Below are positions 1-5,087 of a stretch of 5,810 bases of DNA, one piece after another (the first letter of the stretch is position 1; every line of letters begins with the position of its first letter). The notes under the pieces were generated by a model that saw nothing but the letters and a program-made list of their open reading frames with translations, ran no database searches and was not told the origin of the DNA. Source of the stretch: JABDOU01 sp041609995. GTDB lineage: Bacteria > Actinomycetota > Acidimicrobiia > Spongiisociales > SHLN01. The position numbers and the translations under genes are program-made. The stretch is from contig JBFIPU010000129.1 of the NCBI GenBank assembly GCA_041609995.1, positions 1 through 5,810 of the forward strand, in the 5' to 3' direction.

Positions 1-27
1 AGGGTTCAAATCCCTCCAGCTCCACCC
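1..27 (+). ncRNA. ssrA: 3' end of tmRNA (partial)
   Basis: The first bases form the last part of a tRNA-like fold. A T-loop TTCAAAT (5-11) is closed by GGG/CCC plus A1-T15. It is followed by the 3' acceptor strand CAGCTCC (17-23) and discriminator A24. CAGCTCC preceded by a TTCAAAT T-loop is typical of tmRNA, which rescues stalled ribosomes by acting as both an alanine tRNA and a short mRNA. The U at acceptor position 70 would allow the G3-U70 pair needed for alanine charging. The CCA tail is not encoded (ACCC follows), as is common in actinobacteria. The rest of the gene, including the tag-peptide reading frame, lies outside the window. The main alternative is a tRNA-Ala, whose acceptor strand usually reads TAGCTCC. 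Confidence 0.62.
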
Positions 28-29
28 AC

Positions 30-57
30 GAAATCCCCTGTGCCTGCAGGGGATTTC
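30..57 (+). terminator. Strong stem-loop after the tmRNA, probable terminator
   Basis: GAAATCCCCTG (30-40) and CAGGGGATTTC (47-57) are perfect reverse complements, giving an 11-bp stem with the 6-base loop TGCCTG. It begins six bases after the tmRNA discriminator base, the expected place for its terminator. No separate T-tract follows; the only T-run (TTT) is inside the stem. It also lies about 200 bases past the end of the convergent operon, so it could stop minus-strand transcripts as well, but neither direction shows a classic U-tail. Confidence 0.7.
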
Positions 58-252
58 ACCGTTCAGGAATGCCGCCGGGGGGCTCTTGGGCCGTACCAAA
101 AGCTTTGGTTTGGGCACGTCGGTCTTGCGTTCGAAGCTCTTCGATCGCTCGTGGCCCGCCGGATCCCGAAGACCTGACTCAACCCACCGCCGGCGAGCCG
201 CGGCGTTGGAGAGTTCTTGTGCGGTAACGGTGCTACCACCTGGTCGGCTTGC
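58..252. other. Intergenic region between convergent tmRNA and antiporter operon
   Basis: No convincing gene is visible here. The short reading frames crossing it have no ribosome-binding site, and the longer ones run into the antiporter gene antisense to it. Two dyads stand out: ACCAAA-AGC-TTTGGT (95-109) and TCGAAG-CT-CTTCGA (131-144). A weak hairpin, GGTG with CACC (229-240), sits just beyond the antiporter stop codon and could help end the operon transcript. No T-tract accompanies it. Confidence 0.6.
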
Positions 253-1524
253 TCAGTCCACCAGGCTTTCTCTCGTTTCGATGTGGAGCTCGTCACCGCG
301 CTTCTCGACTTTCCTCGGTGATTGAGTTGATACGACGGCGTGTGAATCGTGACGTCCCCCGTAGAGAACGATCGCATCGCGTACTCCGCGCCGGTCGATC
401 ACGCCGGTGAGGTGGACTGCGGCTGGGCCCAGGACGGCAAGGCCGACAACCACGGCAGTCGCGAGTGGGGCCAGTTGGGGTTCCAAGCCCCCTTCGACAC
501 CGAGCTCTGCGATGATGATCGAGAACTCGCCGCGAGCGATCAGCAATGCACCGGCCCGCCGGCGGCCCCCTGCCGTCGCACCGAAGCTGCTGGCGGCTAC
601 CCAGCCGGTGACCAGTTTCGTCGTGCCGGCCACCACCACGAGAACCATTGCCGGTGTAAGGATCGGTGGAATCGCGCCAGGATCCACTTGAAGTCCGAAG
701 AACAGAAAGAACGTCGCTCCGAACAGGTCACGCAACGGGCCGAGCAGTCGCCCCGCGCGCTGGGCTGCCTCACCGGACACCGCCAATCCGAGAAGAAAGG
801 CACCCACGGCAGCCGACACCCGAACCTGCTCGGCTAAGCCTGCCACCGTCAGGACGATCCCCAACATGCCCAGTAGCACCGACTCGTCGGAATGGGTGAA
901 GACCAGCCGGCTGATGCGAGAACCGAATCGGCTCGCTGCCACCAACACCACCCCCACCAGCGCAGCGCTGCCGAGAATCGACCATGCCGCCCCGCCGACG
1001 CTCGCTCCGATGACCAGAGCTGCGGCCACTGCCAGGTAAATGGCCATCACGAGGTCCTCGATGACGAGAACCGAAAGCACGGCCGGGGCCTCACGGTTGC
1101 CCAGCCACCCGAGATCTCGCATTAGCTTGGCGGCAATGCCAGACGATGAAATGTAGGTGACTCCGCCCAGCAGGAATGCCGCTGTAAACGACCAGCCCAG
1201 CACCCATCCGACGAGGAACCCGGGAAGGAAGTTGAGGGTCAGATCGACCGTCCCCGGCCTATACGCCCGCCTGGTTCCGGCAGTCAGCTCGTCAATGGAG
1301 TACTCCACTCCTAGCAAGAACAGCAGCAGGATCACACCGAGTTCGGCACCGAGGTCAACGAACTCCCGGCTCACATCGAGCGGTAGGAGGCTGTCCTCAC
1401 CGATAAGCAGACCCAAGCCCAAGTAGAGGGGAATGGGAGAGAACGAGAATCGGCCGGCCAGTCTGGCCAAGAACGTCAGCGAGAGCAGCACAGCCCCGAG
1501 TTCGAGGAGGAACACCCCTCGCAT
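253..1524 (-). CDS. CPA2-family monovalent cation:proton antiporter (KefB/KhtU-like membrane subunit)
   Basis: A 423-residue integral membrane protein, hydrophobic along most of its length, with roughly 11-12 predicted transmembrane segments and a polar cytoplasmic tail from about residue 377. It probably exchanges K+ or Na+ for protons. CPA2 hallmarks are visible: PIPLYLGLGLLIGED (30-44), FLLGVEYS (69-76), the acidic pair VIEDL (154-158) in the ion-binding helix, GAFLLGLAVS (241-250), LFFGLQVDP (274-282) and LIARGEFSII (328-337). It lacks the C-terminal RCK_N (NAD-binding) domain of KefB and KefC. A separate RCK_C protein is encoded just upstream, as in the Bacillus KhtTU system. The ATG lies 2 bases past the upstream stop, with GAGG seven bases before it, so translation is likely coupled. 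It is the last gene of the operon. K+ is the best guess for substrate by analogy with KhtU; the sequence does not settle the ion. Confidence 0.9.
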   Translation of the reverse strand: MRGVFLLELGAVLLSLTFLARLAGRFSFSPIPLYLGLGLLIGEDSLLPLDVSREFVDLGAELGVILLLFLLGVEYSIDELTAGTRRAYRPGTVDLTLNFLPGFLVGWVLGWSFTAAFLLGGVTYISSSGIAAKLMRDLGWLGNREAPAVLSVLVIEDLVMAIYLAVAAALVIGASVGGAAWSILGSAALVGVVLVAASRFGSRISRLVFTHSDESVLLGMLGIVLTVAGLAEQVRVSAAVGAFLLGLAVSGEAAQRAGRLLGPLRDLFGATFFLFFGLQVDPGAIPPILTPAMVLVVVAGTTKLVTGWVAASSFGATAGGRRRAGALLIARGEFSIIIAELGVEGGLEPQLAPLATAVVVGLAVLGPAAVHLTGVIDRRGVRDAIVLYGGRHDSHAVVSTQSPRKVEKRGDELHIETRESLVD

Positions 1525-1526
1525 TA

Positions 1527-2030
1527 CTAGGCCTCGGAGCGCAGAATTTCGGTGGCAGCCGCCAGGGCTTCAACGGTCCCGACTGCTACCACGACGTCCC
1601 CGGCGGCGAAGACGAACCTCGGCGGAGGTGACGGTATTGCTTTCCCGTCTCGGATGACGGCGACGATCGACACACCGGTGCGGGTGCGCAGCTCTGTGTC
1701 ACCCAAGGGACGATCGACGAAGCGGGATCCGGTCTCGATCGGAAGCCAGTCCACGACGATAGCCGAGGCGGCTTCCCGGAGGTGTGACAGCTCGTGCGAG
1801 AACACCGAACCACCGAACAATTCTGTGAGCGTGGCGGCCTCGCTGGCAGTCAAATCGACTGACGTCGCTGTCAGATCCGGCTCGCTGGGATGGCTGATAA
1901 ACAACTCGACGCCTCCCCTTTGTCGATGGATCACGCCGATCCGGCGGCCGTCGCCGATGACGAATTCGAGCCGCAGGCCGATCCCAGGTAGCGGCGTCCG
2001 GTCCACTTCTACGGTGCTTGGTGTGGTCAT
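1527..2030 (-). CDS. KhtT-like RCK_C (TrkA-C) domain regulator of the antiporter
   Basis: A 167-residue soluble protein. The N-terminal part (about 1-80) begins with TPLPGIGLRLEF and continues GDGRRIGVIHRQRGGVELF, resembling the start of KhtT/YhaT proteins. The C-terminal part (about 93-165), with LGDTELRTRTGVSIVAVIRDG and a hydrophobic end FAAGDVVVAVGT, fits an RCK_C/TrkA_C domain. In Bacillus, KhtT gates the CPA2 antiporter KhtU and its RCK_C domain binds c-di-AMP. The same role is inferred here because the antiporter gene follows after 2 bases. I chose the ATG at 2030 because it overlaps the preceding stop as ATGA and has AAGGAG 11 bases upstream. An in-frame upstream start would add 26 residues lying entirely within the preceding gene. 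Ligand binding is not provable from sequence. Confidence 0.85.
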   Translation of the reverse strand: MTTPSTVEVDRTPLPGIGLRLEFVIGDGRRIGVIHRQRGGVELFISHPSEPDLTATSVDLTASEAATLTELFGGSVFSHELSHLREAASAIVVDWLPIETGSRFVDRPLGDTELRTRTGVSIVAVIRDGKAIPSPPPRFVFAAGDVVVAVGTVEALAAATEILRSEA

Positions 2031-2959
2031 CGCCCTGCCTTCTCCTTTTGCTGTTCGGGGCCCACGAGCGAGGCGAACCCCTCTGGCTTGAGCGCCAGCA
2101 CCGAGCAACGAACCGACCGCAGGATGGTCTCGGCGGTGTTGCCCATCAATAGACCTCTCGAGCCCGTCCGCGCCATGGTTCCCATCACGATCAGGTTGAT
2201 ATCCAGGCGTTCGGCCAGTTCCGGGAGTACCTCACCGGGTTCGCCTTGCACTAGGTGGACACAGCCCCCAGCTTGGGAGATGCCGTGACGTTCGGTCAAC
2301 CCATCGAGCTGTGCCTGATGTTGGTCCACCACCGCCTGCACAATCTCGGTCTCGGCTGTCGCTCCACCATCCAGGTTCCACGCGTGTGCTACATGCAACT
2401 CCTCGTCGTCCCGACGAACCATGGATGTTGCCAACTCCAGAACCAGGTCGTTGAGGCCGGCACGCTCCGGGTCCGTTGGATCCGGGTCCACTAATGCCAG
2501 GACCCCCAGCGCCCTCCCTCGGGTGGGCCGTATCGCCCACACCGGAACCGGGCATTGGCGAAGCAGCTGCATCACCCCGGTGCTCACCCCCAAGCGGGAG
2601 CCCTTCGAGGGTTCGGTTTCGCCAACCACGACGAGGTCGCAGTCGTGGCTGAGGACGAACCGAATCACCTCGACCAACGGTTCTCCAATTCTCGTCTCCA
2701 GTGCGACCTCTTGCCGGGGACGAGTGAATTCGACAAAGCGACTGAGACGCTCGCTGCGGTCTCGGAGCACCAAGTCCTGGACGTCGATCAGGCGGCCCTC
2801 CACCTTGACCGTCCGACGCCATCGGGGGAGTGGCTCAAGTACGCTCAACACCGTCAGATGCGCATTGCTAGTGTCGGCGAGTCTGACAGCGGCGCGGAGG
2901 GCAGCCGGCTCCAGATGCCCCGGAGACGCCGCCACCAGAATGCGCTTGAACCGATCCAT
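2027..2959 (-). CDS. Tandem-domain universal stress protein (UspE-like)
   Basis: A 310-residue cytoplasmic protein with two Usp folds, about 1-147 and 150-293. Domain 1 starts FKRILVAASPG and ends CPVPVWAIRP. Domain 2 carries the nucleotide-loop region IVMGTMARTGSRGLLMGNTAE (257-277) and ends CSVLALKPEGF, very like the end of E. coli UspE. The classical ATP loop is G-x2-G-x9-G-(S/T/N). Here the second Gly is Ala263, while Gly260 and Gly273-Asn are kept, so nucleotide binding is possible but unproven. Domain 1 has a degenerate loop (VVVGETEPSKG), again UspE-like. The ATG at 2959 is chosen over one 12 codons upstream because AAAGGGG sits about 7-8 bases before it and only 4 bases separate it from the preceding stop. 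It probably acts in stress or energy-limitation responses. Confidence 0.9.
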   Translation of the reverse strand: MDRFKRILVAASPGHLEPAALRAAVRLADTSNAHLTVLSVLEPLPRWRRTVKVEGRLIDVQDLVLRDRSERLSRFVEFTRPRQEVALETRIGEPLVEVIRFVLSHDCDLVVVGETEPSKGSRLGVSTGVMQLLRQCPVPVWAIRPTRGRALGVLALVDPDPTDPERAGLNDLVLELATSMVRRDDEELHVAHAWNLDGGATAETEIVQAVVDQHQAQLDGLTERHGISQAGGCVHLVQGEPGEVLPELAERLDINLIVMGTMARTGSRGLLMGNTAETILRSVRCSVLALKPEGFASLVGPEQQKEKAGR

Positions 2960-2963
2960 CACA

Positions 2964-3743
2964 TCACCCCTTTCCAAGATCGACCGGCTCGTCACTGGTT
3001 TCTTCGTCGTTTTTGTCAGCCCCTGCGGATGTAGTTACCGATCCGCTCGATTCTTCTCGGCGTTTCGCGAAGTACTTGGAGAAGTAGGCGAAGCGCGGAC
3101 CCAATCCCCGGTCGGCAACGTCGGCTTCCCACGTCACCGAGCTCTCGACCCGACTGACCCCTAGTACTTGGCCTGCGAGGCGCTCCAACCGGACGGCCTC
3201 CCGCCGTTGCTCAACCACACCACTCATCGTGACGACGCCTTGGTCCACCAAAACGTCAATCTGGCGCGGGTCGAGGCCGAGGATCTCGTCGATCACGCAG
3301 GAGCGGATCTCCGACTCGATGTCAGTATCGGACCGTGCAAGAGCGGCGATTACGTCCGCCCGCGAAATAACCCCTTCGATCACGAACTCGGGTCCGACGA
3401 CGAGGAGTCGTCGCACCCGGGCCTTCTCCATCAACCGGGCCGCCTTGGCCAACGGCGCATCCCTGCGCACAGCCAGCACGTCACAGCTCATCAGATCAGC
3501 AACAGTCGACCCCAATGATCGGTCACGTGAACCGCCTCGATCACCAACGTCAGCTAGATCGGCGAGGACTGCACGATGCAAAAGGTCGGCTTCGGTGAGA
3601 ATCCCGAGGACCGCACCGGACGCATCGACAACCGGCAGCCCGCTGACAGCGGCATCACGCATGATCCTGGCCGCCGCGGTCACCGGCTCATCGGGCCCGA
3701 CGGTGATGACCTCCACCGTCATGGCCTCTTCGACAGTATGCAT
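2964..3743 (-). CDS. CBS-CBS-BON domain protein, putative nucleotide-sensing regulator
   Basis: A 259-residue soluble protein. CBS1 covers about residues 6-62 (AMTVEVITVGPDEPV, then SGLPVVDASGAVLGILTEADL). CBS2 covers about 80-137 (DLMSCDVLAVRRDAPL, then RRLLVVGPEFVIEGVISRADV). The CBS pair is a Bateman module that usually binds AMP, ATP or related nucleotides. A BON domain follows (about 139-207, with VDQGVVTMSGVVEQRRE). The tail (about 215-259) is aromatic-basic, then acidic and low in complexity (SDEPVDLGKG end). There is no signal peptide, so the BON domain is cytoplasmic here. The ATG at 3743 has GGGGAG six bases upstream; an in-frame TTG at 3782 lacks a site. The last codons (GGA AAG GGG TGA) supply the ribosome-binding site of the next gene. 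Its effector and partner are unknown; the antiporter or RNA polymerase side are candidates by context only. Confidence 0.9.
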   Translation of the reverse strand: MHTVEEAMTVEVITVGPDEPVTAAARIMRDAAVSGLPVVDASGAVLGILTEADLLHRAVLADLADVGDRGGSRDRSLGSTVADLMSCDVLAVRRDAPLAKAARLMEKARVRRLLVVGPEFVIEGVISRADVIAALARSDTDIESEIRSCVIDEILGLDPRQIDVLVDQGVVTMSGVVEQRREAVRLERLAGQVLGVSRVESSVTWEADVADRGLGPRFAYFSKYFAKRREESSGSVTTSAGADKNDEETSDEPVDLGKG

Positions 3744-3795
3744 CACACACTCCCCTCGAACTCGCTCCTCTGCCCGCGCCAACTTGACCGCTGGG

Positions 3796-4146
3796 TCACG
3801 ACGACACCGGCCCTACGGCCGAACCCACCACACGTTGCAGGCCCACGCAATCCCGGCACACCGCCGTGGCGGGAAGGGACCGGAGCCGCCCGATGGGAAT
3901 GGCCAATCCACATATCTGGCACAAGCCGTAACAGTCCGAGGTGATCCGGTTGAGGGCCTCATCGATGGAAGCGAGTCGGCCTTCGATCGCGTCGGCCTGG
4001 CTGGCGGATTCGTCATCCGTGCTGTCGTGGTTCTCGAAATCAGAGCGAGCCGCGGCCCGCAACTTCACGAGCAGATCCCTCAGCCGGTCGCGCTCATCCA
4101 AAAGCCAGCCCCGCTGCCTCACCTCAAAACCGTAATACACCCTCAT
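3796..4146 (-). CDS. DksA/TraR-family zinc-finger protein (second copy)
   Basis: A 116-residue protein with a charged helical N-terminal half (about 14-70, RDRLRDLLVKLRAAARSDFE and EGRLASIDEALNRI) and a C4 zinc finger: Cys76-x2-Cys79, 17 residues, then Cys97-x2-Cys100. The finger reads CQICGLAIPIGRLRSLPATA, close to the DksA/TraR consensus. Such proteins enter the secondary channel of RNA polymerase and adjust initiation during stress. An acidic stretch DSTDDESASQ (41-50) sits where DksA has its coiled-coil tip acids, though alignment is needed to match residues. The start overlaps the upstream stop as ATGA, with GGAGGG seven bases before it. It is paralogous to the preceding gene, but only the finger region is clearly similar. 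A 52-base gap separates it from the CBS-BON gene. Confidence 0.9.
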   Translation of the reverse strand: MRVYYGFEVRQRGWLLDERDRLRDLLVKLRAAARSDFENHDSTDDESASQADAIEGRLASIDEALNRITSDCYGLCQICGLAIPIGRLRSLPATAVCRDCVGLQRVVGSAVGPVSS

Positions 4147-4586
4147 CGCTCATCCCTCCGTACCGATGTCCCGGATCCAACCAGTGATCGACCCTGTGAC
4201 TTGGTGGATCGCATGCCGTCCTCGTCGAGGGTGCCGGCCAAGTGATACCGGCGTCTGCATCCGACACACCGAGCCGTGGCTGGCAATACCCTGAGCCGCG
4301 CCAACGGGATACCGATACCACAGTCGGCGCAGTACCCGTGCGTGCCGTCGGCGACCCGAGCCAGCGCCTCCTCTACCTCCCAGAGACGCGGGTTGGTGGG
4401 ATCCGCCGACGGATCTTCGTGATCGAACAGGTCACTGAGGTCCCGCTGGCTCATCGCATCGGCCACCTCGCCCCGCAACGCTCCAGCGGACCGCGTCACC
4501 AACTCTCGGCGGGACAGCAGAAGGTCAGCGAGCCTGGCGGGATTCCTCGGTGCAAAGCAGGCGGTACGGGCGGTTGTGGCGACCAT
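4143..4586 (-). CDS. DksA/TraR-family zinc-finger protein (first copy, operon leader)
   Basis: A 147-residue protein with a helical middle section and a C4 zinc finger: Cys86-x2-Cys89, 17 residues, then Cys107-x2-Cys110 (CADCGIGIPLARLRVLPATA). An acidic stretch DLSDLFDHEDPSAD (49-62) precedes the helix WEVEEALARVADGTHGY, the usual DksA/TraR layout. About 37 residues follow the finger, a longer, basic, Ser/Arg-rich tail than usual. The ATG at 4586 is preceded by CAGGAGG with a short 4-base gap; an in-frame GTG at 4610 has no site. The gene opens the operon and lies about 127 bases downstream of the proposed transcription start. It probably tunes RNA polymerase under stress, and may regulate its own operon (inference). 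Confidence 0.88.
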   Translation of the reverse strand: MVATTARTACFAPRNPARLADLLLSRRELVTRSAGALRGEVADAMSQRDLSDLFDHEDPSADPTNPRLWEVEEALARVADGTHGYCADCGIGIPLARLRVLPATARCVGCRRRYHLAGTLDEDGMRSTKSQGRSLVGSGTSVRRDER

Positions 4587-4694
4587 CGGCCCTCCTGAGG
4601 TCGAGCACACGTCACATGTCGTGAAGGTCTCTCCCGCCCCGGGGGGGGCCTGCGGTGCCGGGCCTGATGGCCGTATTGACGACGACGCCCGTTC

Positions 4695-4707
4695 GGGGAT
4701 ACTCCCC
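4695..4707. promoter_or_regulatory. Small dyad GGGGA-TAC-TCCCC just downstream of the proposed start site
   Basis: A perfect 5-bp inverted repeat with a 3-base centre, located about 6-18 bases into the expected transcript. It could be a hairpin at the 5' end of the mRNA or a second operator. Its odd-length symmetry does not fit the 20-bp DosR dormancy box. Confidence 0.3.
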
Positions 4708-4719
4708 TATTCACCGCAA

Positions 4720-4748
4720 AACATATCACGATACATGCATCGTGTCTA
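4720..4748 (-). promoter_or_regulatory. Proposed promoter of the six-gene operon
   Basis: On the minus strand, TAGACA (4748-4743, 5 of 6 matches to TTGACA) is followed by exactly 17 bases and then TATGTT (4725-4720, 4 of 6 matches to TATAAT). The transcript would start near 4713, leaving a leader of about 127 bases before the ATG at 4586. This is the most AT-rich stretch of the region and the only good sigma-70-type pair I found upstream of the operon. Confidence 0.55.
4727..4744. promoter_or_regulatory. 18-bp near-perfect palindrome filling the promoter spacer, putative operator
   Basis: The + strand reads CACGATACATGCATCGTG. It equals its own reverse complement at 16 of 18 positions; only one symmetric pair (positions 7 and 12) breaks symmetry. 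It lies between the proposed -35 and -10 elements and overlaps the last two bases of the -35, where a dimeric regulator would control polymerase binding. I do not recognise the motif as that of a known regulator. Confidence 0.55.
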
Positions 4749-4803
4749 GAGGTAGCCACTACGACAAGACAGCCCCTATGGCAAGCTTGGAGGAGACGGC
4801 CTC

Positions 4804-5013
4804 CTGCATCGGGAACCCTTTGCAGGGCTAGTAGTCGTCTCACCAGACTTGAGCCAGGTGCAACCAACGCTCGAGGTGCATCGCGACATTTGCATCGTGA
4901 ATCGATCCAAGACTAAGTCGACACCTGCCGATGGCTGGTCGGATCCGGTCACCGTCCTCGAAGACGCCACCACCAAGATCTGGGACGCCGGGCTCACCAC
5001 CCCACCCGGCTAG
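4804..5013 (+). CDS. Possible small divergent protein with a CTG start, or a gene remnant
   Basis: A + strand frame is open from 4756 to the TAG at 5011-5013. No ATG lies in it. CTG at 4804 is preceded by a full ribosome-binding sequence GGAGGAG (4789-4795) with an 8-base spacer, which would give 69 residues. The later part reads like real protein (for example DGWSDPVTVLEDATTKIWDAG) and uses mostly C or G at third codon positions; the earlier part is less biased. I do not recognise a family and see no membrane segment. The GGAGG could pair with CCTCC (4800-4804), which would hide the start. Alternatives are a 5'-truncated remnant of a decayed gene, or a chance open frame in GC-rich DNA. In-frame GTG codons at 4858, 4876 and 4897 have no ribosome-binding site. 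Confidence 0.25.
   Translation: MHREPFAGLVVVSPDLSQVQPTLEVHRDICIVNRSKTKSTPADGWSDPVTVLEDATTKIWDAGLTTPPG
4877..4899 (+). repeat. Two direct copies of the operator half-site (TGCATCGYG)
   Basis: TGCATCGCG (4877-4885) and TGCATCGTG (4891-4899) are direct repeats 14 bases apart, start to start. The second is identical to the right arm of the palindrome at 4727-4744, about 150 bases away. A further partial copy, TGCATCGGG, is at 4805-4813. They may be auxiliary binding sites for the same regulator. Confidence 0.35.
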
Positions 5014-5087
5014 CGACTGCCGGTGCGGCGACCGCCTTCTACGTACGTTCCACCGGGCGAAACCGCTGCCGGGCCGGCGACCGGCTC

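Larger units (their letters stand above)
4587..5087. other. Regulatory intergenic region upstream of the stress operon
   Basis: About 500 bases separate the first DksA-like gene from the stop codon of the methyltransferase. The left part (4640-4760) holds the operon promoter, an 18-bp palindrome, a smaller GGGGA-TAC-TCCCC dyad and a G8 run in the leader. It is visibly more AT-rich around 4708-4750 than the flanking genes. The right part (4800-5013) has an open + strand frame and extra copies of the TGCATCG half-site. Bases 5014-5087, between the end of that frame and the methyltransferase stop, are GC-rich with short GCCGG/CCGGC inverted repeats but no clear terminator. Confidence 0.7.

Noticed and set aside
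1..27. Attachment site of an integrated element at the tmRNA 3' end
   Set aside because: No second copy of the tmRNA tail and no integrase or phage gene are present in the window, and the operon looks like ordinary chromosomal DNA.
131..144. LexA-type SOS box (TCGAAGCTCTTCGA)
   Set aside because: The actinobacterial LexA box is TCGAAC-N4-GTTCGA. Here the arms are only 2 bases apart and the sixth base is G instead of C, and no promoter or gene start is near it.
86..325. 79-residue + strand reading frame next to the tmRNA (possible integrase remnant)
   Set aside because: No integrase motif, no ribosome-binding site, and its end overlaps the antiporter gene antisense.
2027..2108. Longer start for the KhtT-like gene at 2108
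   Set aside because: The additional 26 residues are Ala/Arg/Gly-rich, lie wholly inside the Usp gene, and the ATGA overlap plus AAGGAG favour the ATG at 2030.
3229..4245. Long 338-residue + strand reading frame
   Set aside because: It runs antisense to the CBS-BON and second DksA-like genes, is Ser/Thr/Arg-rich with no domain, and is explained by the codon bias of the real genes opposite.
4676..4705. + strand promoter TTGACG-N18-TACTCC for the divergent small frame
   Set aside because: The -10 is poor (TACTCC), the element lies in GC-rich leader sequence about 100 bases before the candidate start, and it adds little without evidence that the small frame is real.
4692..4711. DosR dormancy box upstream of the Usp/CBS operon
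   Set aside because: Only about 10 of 20 positions match TTSGGGACTWWAGTCCCSAA, nearly all in one half, and the visible dyad has odd symmetry.
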